Below are positions 1 through 8,563 of a DNA stretch of 29,986 nt, piece after piece. The notes below the pieces were generated by a model. That model searched no databases. It worked only from the letters and a program-made list of their open reading frames with translations, and was not told the origin of the DNA. Position numbers and translations under genes: made by a program. Positions within the stretch are counted from its first letter, which is position 1; the number at the start of each line of letters is the position of its first letter. Source of the DNA: a virus; IMG/VR virus record IMGVR_UViG_3300020281_000094, positions 1-29,986 of that record. One strand, 5' to 3'.

Positions 1-2342
1 AATATAATTTGCAGAACATCAGGTTTAATCATGATTTCTTTGTTGCTGTACTTTGTAAACCAACCTTTAACGTATCGCTTGGATGTTTCTAAATTTGAAA
101 TCATATCGATGTCACTTGCGCGAGGAACGATATCAAACACTTGGAGAAAATATTCAATGTCTGCATCTTTAATGGCTTGGAAAAACTCTTCATAGTCATC
201 CATTGCAAGCTGTCGCATTTCTTCTTTAGATACGTTAACGATTGGAGTTCTGATAAATTTTTCAACGTATTCAAAATTAGATAAGTAATTAGCAAAGTCT
301 TGTAGTTCTGATTTTATTTCTTCGAGGTTGTCTACTAACTTGGGATGGGCGTCAACAAGTTTGGTTTCTTGCCGTGGGGCAATGTTGTATCGTCGATCCC
401 CCTCTTCCAACCGAATAGCATCTCGCTTGTTAGTTAAAAAGATAAAATTGGTATAGGACTTTTGTTCCCGCTGGTCGGTACGCATTTCTCGGATAGTGAT
501 TGTGTTTTCAGTGATTTGATTCTTGAGTTTTGCAGCCATTTTGTTTGCACCTTGATGAGCAGATGCCATGTGAAACTCGTCAACTACCAAGAACATTGCC
601 CTGGTCATGAATCTGTTAAATTGCTCTTCAATATTTTCTAGGGCTTTCATGGGAACTTGCCCTTCGTCACCGAAGATTGGTCGCAGTATTCGATAGTAAA
701 ATTGACCTTTACCTGTGCCTTGAACTCCGGTCATGACCCAAGCGGTTCCGGTTTTTTCTTTTGTTTGGTAGATAAATGCTAACCAGTTAATGAAGCGTTC
801 AAATTCGGGTTTGCCATTGCCAAGCATGTGATCGATGAGGGTATATATCTTTGGGCATTTCTTTTTAATTTTTATAGCTTCGCCAAACTTGAGAGGTTTA
901 GCTGGAAGTGTATGATTTTGTTCATAAATTGAGCGTTGGTATTGATTTATCTGGTATGTATTTGTCTGTGGATCGAGAACAATACCTTCTTTTTGAGTGT
1001 CTGTAGGATCAAAAAACACATTACCCTCTGGCATGTAGCGTGGTGCAGGTGCTCCATGAGCATACATAAACGATTCCACGTTTTCTTTTTTGATTGGCAC
1101 TAGATCAAAATGATTTAGAAACTGTCGTTCATCAGGATTGTAAATTCCACCCATGATTCGATCTGTGTTGTAGTCTCGAAAGACTACTGGGTACGAGTTT
1201 TTCTTTTCTTTGCTTTGGAATTTCTTGAAACGATCAAAAATACTTTGATAAAAATCGCTATCCATTTTTTCAATCTCAAAGATTGGTTCCCCCTTAAAGT
1301 TGTGCATGAAACGAGGGTCGGCAAGGTCAAACCAGTAGGCGTTGCTATTACCATTATTGATATTGCAGCGCACTATGGTTCTCTCGATGACCTTGCCATC
1401 TTTCGTTGCAGATTCTATTTTAGTGATATCGACTACATGAATGCTGCCTTTGTCTGGATTTTCCAAAATAGAATGTATTTGGCCGTGGACAGCACCTGAT
1501 GTAATCTTTTCCCTGGACTGGTTGAGACCTGCTGTTTTTCTAAGTTCATTTTTAATTTTTGTTTCTAGTTGAAAGTTAGTCTGTGCATTAATTTTTGATG
1601 AGTTAATGAGTTTGGCTAGATCGAGCCTGTCTGATTTTTTGTTGACTAGAACAATGCGATCATCACTATTTGCAAATGGGTCTTTTTTGCTGTCATGAAA
1701 AACTGGTGGTGCAATAAATATTAGTTTTGAGTTGTCAGCCACTGAGATATCAAGTGTGTGCTTCAAACTGTGTCCGTTAACTGACAATTCAATTTGCTCT
1801 TCGAATGTTGGTATTGTGTAATTACAAAATTTGAGCCAGAGTTTTAAAGTCTTTGGTTCAACAGGTATGGTCAGCAACATAATAATGTGCAGAGATATTT
1901 GATTCTTTTTAAAACCTGTCGATGCACTAGCTTGTGCTATGTATGATGTATTTTTAATTGCAGTTGGGAATAGATTAACAACCTGCTCTGCCATCTGCTT
2001 TACATCAGACCTTTTGTATTTCTTTTTGGTCACATATCCGGGGACTTCAAGCCCATCGATATCCAAAACCATTGTGCTAGTGTATTCATGTCTTGCAATC
2101 TTTCCTGCCCTACTTTCATTTGAGAGAGGTTCATTTACGTGACCTTTTAATAGGCAATGGCCTTGATGAGCATGGTCTAAGATTGCTGTATGTGCGTCTG
2201 TTAGCGTCACAATCGTTTTATCATGTGACGTAACATTTTTAATCATTGGATACGGTTGGAACTTGTCGTCTACGAATTCCTTTGCGAGACTTCTTTTACC
2301 TTCGCCATCTGACAGAAATGTGACCGATATAGGAGTAGTCAT
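1..2342 (-). CDS. Primase-helicase (AEP-like primase + SF3 helicase, DUF5906-type), 3' end outside window
   Basis: The reading frame is open from ATG at 2342 to the window edge (780 codons, no stop), so the C-terminus is missing. It should prime and unwind DNA at the phage fork. The N-terminal part shows archaeo-eukaryotic primase-like motifs: VLDID near residues 92-96, SLHI near 150-153, and a D-containing segment before KLIFIAP near 198-212. The C-terminal part has Walker A (GVQGTGKG, about 539-546), Walker B (FLVVDEFH, about 584-591), an SF3 motif C ending in LTNK (about 634-637) and a GDRR arginine-finger candidate (about 647). It starts 10 nt after the csrA-like gene, downstream of DNA polymerase, in one leftward operon. 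The helicase assignment is strong. The primase domain rests on motifs only. No clear Shine-Dalgarno sequence precedes the ATG. Confidence 0.88.
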   Translation of the reverse strand, partial: MTTPISVTFLSDGEGKRSLAKEFVDDKFQPYPMIKNVTSHDKTIVTLTDAHTAILDHAHQGHCLLKGHVNEPLSNESRAGKIARHEYTSTMVLDIDGLEVPGYVTKKKYKRSDVKQMAEQVVNLFPTAIKNTSYIAQASASTGFKKNQISLHIIMLLTIPVEPKTLKLWLKFCNYTIPTFEEQIELSVNGHSLKHTLDISVADNSKLIFIAPPVFHDSKKDPFANSDDRIVLVNKKSDRLDLAKLINSSKINAQTNFQLETKIKNELRKTAGLNQSREKITSGAVHGQIHSILENPDKGSIHVVDITKIESATKDGKVIERTIVRCNINNGNSNAYWFDLADPRFMHNFKGEPIFEIEKMDSDFYQSIFDRFKKFQSKEKKNSYPVVFRDYNTDRIMGGIYNPDERQFLNHFDLVPIKKENVESFMYAHGAPAPRYMPEGNVFFDPTDTQKEGIVLDPQTNTYQINQYQRSIYEQNHTLPAKPLKFGEAIKIKKKCPKIYTLIDHMLGNGKPEFERFINWLAFIYQTKEKTGTAWVMTGVQGTGKGQFYYRILRPIFGDEGQVPMKALENIEEQFNRFMTRAMFLVVDEFHMASAHQGANKMAAKLKNQITENTITIREMRTDQREQKSYTNFIFLTNKRDAIRLEEGDRRYNIAPRQETKLVDAHPKLVDNLEEIKSELQDFANYLSNFEYVEKFIRTPIVNVSKEEMRQLAMDDYEEFFQAIKDADIEYFLQVFDIVPRASDIDMISNLETSKRYVKGWFTKYSNKEIMIKPDVLQII

Positions 2343-2352
2343 ATCGGAGTCT

Positions 2353-2541
2353 CTATCGTGGAAAGTTAATTTTATAGATTTCTTCGCGGCTGATCTTTAC
2401 ATCCTTTTCAGCTTCGAAGGTGAGTACAACGCTGCCGTTGTCTTTAATTTTATTTAAGCGAACAACACATGATATCTCTCCCTGGTCGTTGTGGATGATA
2501 ACTTTCTGGTCACAAAATCTTGTTAAGCTAAGTCGTCCCAT
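2353..2541 (-). CDS. csrA: CsrA/RsmA-like RNA-binding regulator
   Basis: A 62-aa protein that aligns by eye along its length with CsrA, the dimeric post-transcriptional regulator that binds GGA motifs in mRNA leaders. The N-terminal LTR (residues 6-8) matches the LTR of beta-strand 1. The C-terminal part, KDVKISREEIY (46-56), matches CsrA's KEVSVHREEIY, including the RNA-contacting arginine (R44 in E. coli, R52 here). The middle carries about six extra residues, so the strand 1-3 region is longer than usual. Its ATG overlaps the polymerase stop (TAATG), and the primase-helicase follows after 10 nt, so it is co-expressed with replication genes. Likely roles (inference) are redirecting host Csr targets or timing phage translation. 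The family call is fairly firm; the targets are unknown. Confidence 0.8.
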   Translation of the reverse strand: MGRLSLTRFCDQKVIIHNDQGEISCVVRLNKIKDNGSVVLTFEAEKDVKISREEIYKINFPR

Positions 2542-4355
2542 TATTTGCTGTACCTGTCGGCATAGCCTCCTTCAACTGCAAGCGGTAAAGTGCTTGCCCA
2601 AGGTGGACGAACTTCCATCATCTTCGTGATGGTTTCCATTGTGGTGTCTGGGTCTTGTTTTGGACCAACTGCAATAATCTCGTCATGCACAGTGAAAGCG
2701 ACTTTGAGATTGTTTAGTTGGTTTATTTGTAGGAGTGCATCAGTAATGACGATCCGTGCAAGCGCCTGAATGATGTTTTCGACGAGCTTACCACCATAAA
2801 TTTTAATCGGTTTACCATGACGCTCGTATTCGTATTCACCATTGACGTTGCGTAAGTTGGTGTAGTTCAGCGACATCCCGTTAGGAAGACGGATGCTGTT
2901 CTTTTCAATACACAATAAATCGTCAGGCCCGTAAGTATTTCCGTGATAGGCTTCGTTTATCATCCACGCAAGCATCTGATCTGCGACTTTCCACAGACGA
3001 GCTATTTTGTAAAACTTGCTGCGGTAATTAGAAACAACTGACATTGCTTCGCTGTCAGGCAATTCAACAACAGGACCACTCGATCCGCTAGACAGGGTAG
3101 CTTGGAACTTACGCCATCCCATGCCGTAACCGAGGCCGAGCACGGCTGTCTTACCTACGAATCGTTCAGTGGGATCGGTTTTCCCATTGATTTCGCGGTT
3201 ATATATAGTAGAAGCAAACGCTGCATACACATCCGTCCCGCTGGCAAATTGCTGTAAGAGGTCTTGTTCATCCGCAAGCCACGCTAACATCCTGGCTTCG
3301 ATGTTGCTGTAATCAGCCACATACACAAGATGCCCATCAGGGGCTGCAATACACTTACGAAGTTCTGAACCGCGAGGCATGTTCTGTAGATTGAGTCGGT
3401 CAACACCGCCAAACCTGCCAGTATGAGCTGCGTAATACTTCAGTGGTATATTGAGCTTGCGATCTGATCTTGCTGCTGCAAGCAAACGAGAGGCGCGGGT
3501 TTCTTTCAGCCGCGACTTAACTGTGAGCCTTGCATCCCAAATGCTTTTATATTGGGGATACATTTCTTGCATTTGAATAAACGCTGGATCAGATTTGCCA
3601 AAGGCAAAGGTTTCCTTGTTGGTTTGCAGACTGGTCTTGGTAGGTGGCACGATGCCTAGTTCATCTTGCAGGTATTCAGCAAACTTAGGATTGCTGGCGA
3701 GAACAGCACGTTCAACGCCCGCAGCTTCAATCTTCTTTTCTTTATTGGCAATCTCATCGTTGAGCGATTGGATCAATCGTTCTCTATCTAGGACGAGACT
3801 GGGCTGACAAAACATGCGAGTTGTTGCATCAATTAAATTTAGTTCAGATTGTGGAAATCCAGGCAACAGTTTGTTGTAGATTGCATAAGTTAAATCAACA
3901 TCTTGGATGCAATACTTGGCAATTTCTTCTTCGATTTCTGGCGGTAGATCGACGATGCCCTTGGCTTTGACAAGTTCATCGCCTTTTCGCATTGACTCAT
4001 CATCAAACAACCGCTTGGCAACTTCAGCCAGCTTTGCCGATGTATTGGGCGACAAACCACGAGCCATGCAAGCGGTATCGTAATAATAGTTAGGAAAAAT
4101 ATTGAATCGTTCAGCCAATATAGCTGCATCGAATAGTGCATTGTGACAAACGAGGTCTGCTTCTTGCCAATTGATAGCTGCCAAGCAGTCTTCTACTTCG
4201 TCATGGCTGTACCATTCGGTGTCGTTGTTGTCGATCTTGATGCCTACGCCCCAAATCTTAAATTTATCGGAGCGTATGTATTCCATAGTAGTCAGTTTAC
4301 TTAGCTGATACTCGACAGAGTAATATGTTTCGAAATCAAGTGTTATCAGTGTCAT
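2541..4355 (-). CDS. DNA polymerase, family A, with 3'-5' exonuclease
   Basis: A 604-aa phage replicative polymerase. The proofreading domain has Exo I DFETY (residues 7-11), Exo II HNALFD (71-76) and Exo III YCIQD (148-152). The polymerase domain has HTGRFGG (311-317), motif A DYSNIEAR (348-355), motif B from R398 through K402 to YG (410-411) and motif C HDE (557-559). All catalytic residues looked for are present, so it should be active. The length is slightly below T7 DNA polymerase, and no DnaJ-like or other insert is seen. Its start overlaps the preceding small gene by 20 nt and its stop overlaps the csrA-like start, within the leftward replication operon. Confidence 0.96.
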   Translation of the reverse strand: MTLITLDFETYYSVEYQLSKLTTMEYIRSDKFKIWGVGIKIDNNDTEWYSHDEVEDCLAAINWQEADLVCHNALFDAAILAERFNIFPNYYYDTACMARGLSPNTSAKLAEVAKRLFDDESMRKGDELVKAKGIVDLPPEIEEEIAKYCIQDVDLTYAIYNKLLPGFPQSELNLIDATTRMFCQPSLVLDRERLIQSLNDEIANKEKKIEAAGVERAVLASNPKFAEYLQDELGIVPPTKTSLQTNKETFAFGKSDPAFIQMQEMYPQYKSIWDARLTVKSRLKETRASRLLAAARSDRKLNIPLKYYAAHTGRFGGVDRLNLQNMPRGSELRKCIAAPDGHLVYVADYSNIEARMLAWLADEQDLLQQFASGTDVYAAFASTIYNREINGKTDPTERFVGKTAVLGLGYGMGWRKFQATLSSGSSGPVVELPDSEAMSVVSNYRSKFYKIARLWKVADQMLAWMINEAYHGNTYGPDDLLCIEKNSIRLPNGMSLNYTNLRNVNGEYEYERHGKPIKIYGGKLVENIIQALARIVITDALLQINQLNNLKVAFTVHDEIIAVGPKQDPDTTMETITKMMEVRPPWASTLPLAVEGGYADRYSK

Positions 4356-4542
4356 TACTATTGTTATCCGTGAACAATTTATCGTGAAGTATTTTTTGAA
4401 TAGCGATTGCTCGACTTTTTCTATGTGTTAGGTGCGGATTAACTGTGCTATATCCTTTAGGTACTTTTTTAATCACGCCACCTTTTGCTAAAAACTCAGC
4501 GATATCTTTTTTAATTTTTATTCTGACTTCATCTTTTTTCAT
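4336..4542 (-). CDS. Small basic protein, FLAKGG motif (possible SutA-like)
   Basis: A 68-aa Lys/Arg-rich protein just upstream of DNA polymerase, overlapping its start by 20 nt, so probably translationally coupled. Residues 14-27 read IAEFLAKGGVIKKV. This resembles the conserved segment of SutA-like RNA-polymerase-binding regulators (FLxxGGxI followed by a basic or hydrophobic stretch). That match is short and from memory, so function stays open. The C-terminus is Asn/Asp-rich and probably disordered. Position in the replication operon fits a DNA- or RNA polymerase-associated role. Confidence 0.6.
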   Translation of the reverse strand: MKKDEVRIKIKKDIAEFLAKGGVIKKVPKGYSTVNPHLTHRKSRAIAIQKILHDKLFTDNNSNDTDNT

Positions 4543-4616
4543 AAATTTGGTGCTGCTTGTGGAACTACCAGTGCAGCAGACTGGACTGCATCAAACTAGG
4601 AAGAGGTAACAAGAAA

Positions 4617-5084
4617 CTAGTTTGGTTCCATCCCATCGCAGGGCGGGGGGTCCGGTGGATTAAATTTATCATCAACAAGAATAGGAGGTGTTTCTCCGGC
4701 AATCATTTTTGCAGGGTCAAACCAAGTCCATTCATCGGAATAATTTGTGTAATTTTTATCTAGCTGATTTGTCATGGATATGTGAATTGCAGAGAAATTA
4801 TGATTTCTGGCTGAACGCATTAGATAACAGAAGTTGAAGCTGTATCCTTTATGAATAAGCCCTTCATAAACTTCAGCATCCCCTTCTGGAACAGTTACAA
4901 ATAACTGAGTTCGTTCATTGTCAGATAACACGTTCAGTTCATTAGTGCTAATTAACAAATGCCAATCATTTGGTTTTAAATGATGGGTGTTAATTAACAA
5001 ATGTTTACCGACAAAATTAGAACGGGATGTCTCCAAATTCTTCTTGTGCTCTGGCGTTTGCGGCTTCTGATTCTCTGGCTGCAT
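4617..5084 (-). CDS. Hypothetical protein (replication operon), start uncertain
   Basis: An open frame of up to 155 codons. I do not recognise the family with confidence. The core (about residues 28-130) looks like a small alpha/beta domain with the segments WHLLISTNEL, VYEGLIHKGYSF and FSAIHISM; there is a weak resemblance to DUF5983-type proteins. The tail is Pro/Asp-rich. The ATG at 5084 lies 68 nt inside the upstream gene and lacks a clear ribosome-binding site. An in-frame TTG near 5037, preceded by AAGAAG, is an alternative that would cut the overlap. The 3' end contains the G-rich element duplicated at 17131. Confidence 0.55.
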   Translation of the reverse strand: MQPENQKPQTPEHKKNLETSRSNFVGKHLLINTHHLKPNDWHLLISTNELNVLSDNERTQLFVTVPEGDAEVYEGLIHKGYSFNFCYLMRSARNHNFSAIHISMTNQLDKNYTNYSDEWTWFDPAKMIAGETPPILVDDKFNPPDPPPCDGMEPN

Positions 5085-5250
5085 AAACTTGACTATATAA
5101 GTTATTAAATTTTTCTTTTAAGTCCTTATATGCCTCTGCATGAGTTTGTTTGAACCACAAAAATACATACTCTTCGAAATCAGATCGAAGAGGGTCTAAA
5201 TGTTTGGCTCGATTTTCTTTAGAGGCAGAAAGGAATTCATGAATATCCAT
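5017..5250 (-). CDS. Hypothetical protein, first gene of replication operon
   Basis: A 77-aa charged, mostly helical protein (HAEAYKDLKEKFNNLYSQVY in the middle) with no recognised domain. It is the first gene behind the promoter at 5274-5302, with CGGAG about 10 nt before the ATG. The gene heads the series that leads to DNA polymerase, the CsrA-like protein and the primase-helicase, so an early replication-related or regulatory role is plausible but not shown. Confidence 0.65.
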   Translation of the reverse strand: MDIHEFLSASKENRAKHLDPLRSDFEEYVFLWFKQTHAEAYKDLKEKFNNLYSQVYAARESEAANARAQEEFGDIPF

Positions 5251-5273
5251 TGTGTGTTACTCCGTATAGAACA

Positions 5274-5302
5274 ATATTAGTTGGACTAATCAAGCAGGTC
5301 AA
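5274..5302 (-). promoter_or_regulatory. Promoter with embedded palindromic operator (replication operon)
   Basis: On the minus strand, -35 TTGACC (5302-5297), a 17-nt spacer and -10 TAATAT (5279-5274). The palindrome ATTAGT-TGG-ACTAAT (5276-5290) fills the end of the spacer and overlaps the -10. The predicted start is near 5267, 17 nt before the first gene. The same geometry recurs at 18209 and 24410. A second copy of the palindrome lies 37 bp upstream. Confidence 0.78.
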
Positions 5303-5312
5303 CAAAAATTTT

Positions 5313-5327
5313 ATTAGTTGGGCTAAT
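5313..5327. promoter_or_regulatory. Palindromic operator copy, upstream of replication promoter
   Basis: ATTAGTTGGGCTAAT. Its centre is 37 bp from the operator inside the promoter at 5274-5302, and no -35/-10 pair surrounds it. It overlaps the stop codon of the VWA gene (5323-5325). An auxiliary site for cooperative binding is the simplest reading (inference). The same 15-mer occurs in reverse complement at 24422. Confidence 0.65.
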
Positions 5328-6465
5328 CAATTTTAGGGGGCATGTAGATAACGTCACCAAAGGGAACATTTGCACTCACATCGCGTTGATGGCAGCTTAC
5401 CCATAGCACAGGACACTGTGGTACGTCTTTTCCTCTGGGGTATATATTACATTCCATGTCGGTCAAATAGACGATAGCTTCGAGATCATGGGCGTTTTCA
5501 GCAAGCCAATGGAAGCCAGGGACGAAACTTGTACCACCTCCTCCACCTGCTTCGAACTTGTGTAACCGCAGATCATCTTCGGGTGTAAAAATTATTGGTG
5601 GCCTGTCTTCTGGGATTTGAGTATCGACCTGCACGAGATACAGTTTTTCGGGTCGTACTTGTTGCATGATGGCAACGATCTCACCCCAGAACTGTTCGAC
5701 ATGCTCGAACGTAGAACCAGAAACATCAATAATAATCCCGACGGGTCCACAGAGGTCGCTGTCAATTGACGGCAGATAGATGTCTTCGCCAATGTATCCA
5801 CGATTGGGCCGTCGCCAGTTGAACTCTTCACCGCCTCTGCTGGTAAAGAAAGGCCATAGTACAGAAGTCCAGTTAACCAGCGGCTTGAGTACGTTACCGA
5901 AGATACGTTCGATGTCGCCTGGAAGTTTGCCAGCCTCTTTTGCTTGCTGTAGTGCTTGGTTTATTTTGATGCGAACATTTGTTTCGAACTCGGCTGGATT
6001 AACCTTTGCTTCTGGTGGTAGGTCGTTTACTGCCCCCCAAGTAGGAACATCGTATTTCTCGCGCCAGTCGTCAGGTAGGTCGTTGTATATGTCATCAGCG
6101 GTCCATGTGCAGTCAGCGTATTTGTCATCCCATAGTTTGTCAGGTGGCAATTGAAAGCCGTACTTGATAACGATGGGGTTGATTGCCAAGTCACAAGCGA
6201 CATTCCATTTATCAGGATCGCGCCCATTACGCCTTATTGGATGCAATAACATAACGTGCAAAACTTCATGCACAAGGACACCGACTAGTAAAAGTTTGAA
6301 TAATCCAGCAACAAATTTCTCGTTATAGAACAGGGATTTACCGTCTGTTGCCATTGTTTTAATACGTTTTGAGTCGTGGATCAGTGCAAGACCTAGCAGT
6401 AACGTACCGAAGAACGGCTCGGTAAACAGCAGGTCGGACCTTGCACGGACAATGTGTTCATTCAT
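5323..6465 (-). CDS. VWA-domain metallopeptidase-like protein (DUF2201 type)
   Basis: A 380-aa, two-domain protein. The N-terminal putative metallopeptidase domain has HEVLH (66-70) followed by H75, and the typical WNVACDLAIN segment (87-96). The C-terminal von Willebrand A-like domain has a MIDAS: DVSGS (247-251), Thr in GGTSF (312) and Asp in LTDM (336). Such proteins are usually encoded beside MoxR AAA+ ATPases, and the pair is thought to act as a chaperone or remodelling machine on target proteins. Here MoxR lies one gene upstream. AAGGAG precedes the ATG by 8 nt. It is the last gene of the operon starting at 9838. All metal-binding residues seem intact; the substrate is unknown. Confidence 0.9.
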   Translation of the reverse strand: MNEHIVRARSDLLFTEPFFGTLLLGLALIHDSKRIKTMATDGKSLFYNEKFVAGLFKLLLVGVLVHEVLHVMLLHPIRRNGRDPDKWNVACDLAINPIVIKYGFQLPPDKLWDDKYADCTWTADDIYNDLPDDWREKYDVPTWGAVNDLPPEAKVNPAEFETNVRIKINQALQQAKEAGKLPGDIERIFGNVLKPLVNWTSVLWPFFTSRGGEEFNWRRPNRGYIGEDIYLPSIDSDLCGPVGIIIDVSGSTFEHVEQFWGEIVAIMQQVRPEKLYLVQVDTQIPEDRPPIIFTPEDDLRLHKFEAGGGGGTSFVPGFHWLAENAHDLEAIVYLTDMECNIYPRGKDVPQCPVLWVSCHQRDVSANVPFGDVIYMPPKID

Positions 6466-6477
6466 CCATTGTTCTCC

Positions 6478-7335
6478 TTATAGTGACGCTTTAACAGCAG
6501 TCTTGTTGAGGTTGTGCATGTCGATGTTTGCAAACACTTCTTCGCGTTGGGCAGTGTTGTTTGATCGTGTTGTTTTAGATGCGAGTTTTTCTTTCACGTT
6601 TTGAGGCAAGTATTTGTCTGCCCCAGGCCACTTATCCAGCAGTTGTTTTACTGAAGTACAAGCGCCTATTAATTTAGTAACTGTGCCTCGATATTCGCGT
6701 CTTGAAATTTCTCGTGTTTCTTTTGAGGTATTGTATTTTTGAACAAGTTTCTGCAATTTCTCAAAGCGTTTCCAAGACATACTGCACTCAAAAAGCAAAG
6801 AACCATTCATTGGGGCGCTCCAGTTTTTCTCAGTTTTTAGTAAGTATTTATTATGAACTTCGTTTGTATTAGTTGCGTTTGGATGAGAAAGTGCAAAATT
6901 TATTGGAAACGGGATAGCTTGATGGTCTTCAGTATTGCCGAAAAAATATAAGGTTTGGTTGTAATTTTCAGAATTACATTCTGTAGCAATGTTGATTTCG
7001 ATATTGTTAAACCAAGTGGTACAGCCTTCGAAACCTTCGAGATCATTTTTCTCTATTAAAGCATCTATATACTCACTCGCGTTTGAACCAGTGTAGTTGT
7101 AGTTCATCCAGTAATCGAAATCTGTATAGTTCTCTTCTTTAAATTGTGCAAACTTTTTCGCTAGTTTCCATTGCTCGCTGTCTTGTATATAGGGTGTTAC
7201 TTTTCTAGCGAGTTTTGAAAACAGTTTTGATGTTTCTTCTTTGTATTTTGATTTTGGATTAGCGTTGTCCCAATCAAGCAGACAACTAGCGATAATTTCA
7301 TCTCTGAGCATTTGTGACATTCGTACTGAAGCCAT
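6478..7335 (-). CDS. Unknown protein between MoxR and VWA genes (Nmad5-like features)
   Basis: A 285-aa protein. The start RMSQMLRDEI (5-14) and a C-terminal segment VKQLLDKWPGADKYLP (about 227-242) resemble the pattern I recall for Nmad5, a domain linked to phage nucleotide modification. The match is by eye and weak, and no catalytic motif is obvious. The centre is Asn/Tyr/Trp-rich. The gene is sandwiched between MoxR (18-nt gap) and VWA (12-nt gap), so the three are almost surely co-translated and may act together. It could be a substrate, adaptor or third subunit of the ATPase/VWA machine. Confidence 0.7.
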   Translation of the reverse strand: MASVRMSQMLRDEIIASCLLDWDNANPKSKYKEETSKLFSKLARKVTPYIQDSEQWKLAKKFAQFKEENYTDFDYWMNYNYTGSNASEYIDALIEKNDLEGFEGCTTWFNNIEINIATECNSENYNQTLYFFGNTEDHQAIPFPINFALSHPNATNTNEVHNKYLLKTEKNWSAPMNGSLLFECSMSWKRFEKLQKLVQKYNTSKETREISRREYRGTVTKLIGACTSVKQLLDKWPGADKYLPQNVKEKLASKTTRSNNTAQREEVFANIDMHNLNKTAVKASL

Positions 7336-7353
7336 ATCGATCCTCCACTGTGT

Positions 7354-8439
7354 TTAATTTAATATGCCAGCGTTTTTATCAATCCACTTCTCAACTACTT
7401 CGTGTTCTCTGTAGTCTTTATCCTTCTGGCAAAGGTCTTTGAAGTAGACAACTTGCATTTCTGTTTCTAGCTTTTTGATCCACTTACTTATGGACTTAAT
7501 TGTTTTGTCAGTAGTCTCGTTAATCAACGCACCAACTGTTGAGTACACAACTGACATTGAGTTAGGCACTGGTGTACCTTTTGGATCAGCAATAAGATCA
7601 TCCAGGTCAGGCATCTGTTTGGCATCTTTGCAGAACGCAATGAACTCACCTGCTGGTCCGTCACCAATCTTGGATGCTATTGCGTAGTGCATGAATCCAT
7701 CTGCTTCGGCTGGTGTCATGTCTTTGATTTCTTTCATCATCAAAGGCAAGCCGTGACCGATGTTTTCCCAAGTACGTGGTGTTGGGAATGCGTACTGAGT
7801 GTGATCTATTTGATGGCAAAGGTTGGGCTTGAAACGTAAGAATGAACAAACGTCTTCTGTTATCCCCTTGTTACGCAGATAATGAATACAATCTTCTGCT
7901 GAAGGCATTAGAGAGTAATGGTCAAACCTGTTCTTGAGTGCTGTTGGCATCTCGTTAGCACCTGTACGATCTTCTGCACGATTGCCACCTGCCAGTATTT
8001 GTGTATGTATTGGTAATGTGTATTGACCAATAGCTCCGTCGAGTGTTACTTGCAGAAAAGCATTCATGGTTGCACGGGTTGCTTGAGGTAGTTCGTCGAT
8101 AAGCAGTGCAACTTTTTCTGTCGTGTCTGATGGAGGTAAATCCTCTGGTGTGCCATAGACAGTGCGGTATGTGCCGTTATCTAATTCGATAATCTTAATA
8201 CCGCCACGCACATCGATAGGGTCATAAAGGTTTGCCCGCATTTCATACACTTTGTAGCCCGCAGTAGTTAGCTGTTGGTACATAATTTCTGATTTACCGA
8301 CTCCTGGTGGACCCCAGACCATCTGTGGTTTTTTCCTGTAGCCTTGGGCTTGTAGTTGCTCATTAGCTTTGATCTTGTAATGAAGCTGTTGCTCAAACTG
8401 CTTTGGTCGTATCTGTTGAATTTTGTCCATGTCCGTCAT
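7354..8439 (-). CDS. MoxR-type AAA+ ATPase
   Basis: A 361-aa ATPase. Walker A GPPGVGKS (43-50), Walker B LLIDEL (111-116), a sensor-1 Asn in GGNR (150-153) and an arginine-finger candidate ALKNRFD (166-172) are all present. MoxR proteins work with VWA-domain partners to mature or remodel other proteins. The partner here is the VWA metallopeptidase-like gene at 5323-6465. AGAGAGG precedes the ATG at 8439 by about 10 nt. The start lies inside the end of a 56-codon frame. Expected location is the cytoplasm. The ATPase call is firm; the cellular role is not known. Confidence 0.93.
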   Translation of the reverse strand: MTDMDKIQQIRPKQFEQQLHYKIKANEQLQAQGYRKKPQMVWGPPGVGKSEIMYQQLTTAGYKVYEMRANLYDPIDVRGGIKIIELDNGTYRTVYGTPEDLPPSDTTEKVALLIDELPQATRATMNAFLQVTLDGAIGQYTLPIHTQILAGGNRAEDRTGANEMPTALKNRFDHYSLMPSAEDCIHYLRNKGITEDVCSFLRFKPNLCHQIDHTQYAFPTPRTWENIGHGLPLMMKEIKDMTPAEADGFMHYAIASKIGDGPAGEFIAFCKDAKQMPDLDDLIADPKGTPVPNSMSVVYSTVGALINETTDKTIKSISKWIKKLETEMQVVYFKDLCQKDKDYREHEVVEKWIDKNAGILN

Positions 8440-8563
8440 GTATTGGTTTCCTCTCTAAGTGGTTATTTGCGTTATGTATGAATTGTTTTAAGTTGCTGTT
8501 GTAATTATTCAGTTCCTCGATTAATTCTTTTATTTGTTCTCTTTGTTCTGGTGTTGGGTTCAT
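8393..8563 (-). CDS. Small hypothetical protein, 56 aa
   Basis: ATG at 8563 follows the stop of the 424-aa gene directly (TAAATG), and the frame runs 56 codons to TGA at 8393, overlapping the MoxR start by 47 nt. The product begins MNPTPEQREQIKELIEELNN and is predicted to be a single amphipathic helix with a polar tail. It may be a real, coupled small gene or only a spacer frame. No homology is recognised. Confidence 0.45.
   Translation of the reverse strand: MNPTPEQREQIKELIEELNNYNSNLKQFIHNANNHLERKPIHDGHGQNSTDTTKAV

Noticed and set aside
1215-2629. Plus-strand frames inside the primase-helicase and polymerase region
   Set aside because: The minus strand has a continuous frame with all helicase and polymerase motifs; the plus frames lack ribosome-binding sites.
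4941-4952. ATTAGTGCTAAT as a ninth operator
   Set aside because: The half-sites are 3 bp too close and it lies inside a coding region without promoter boxes.
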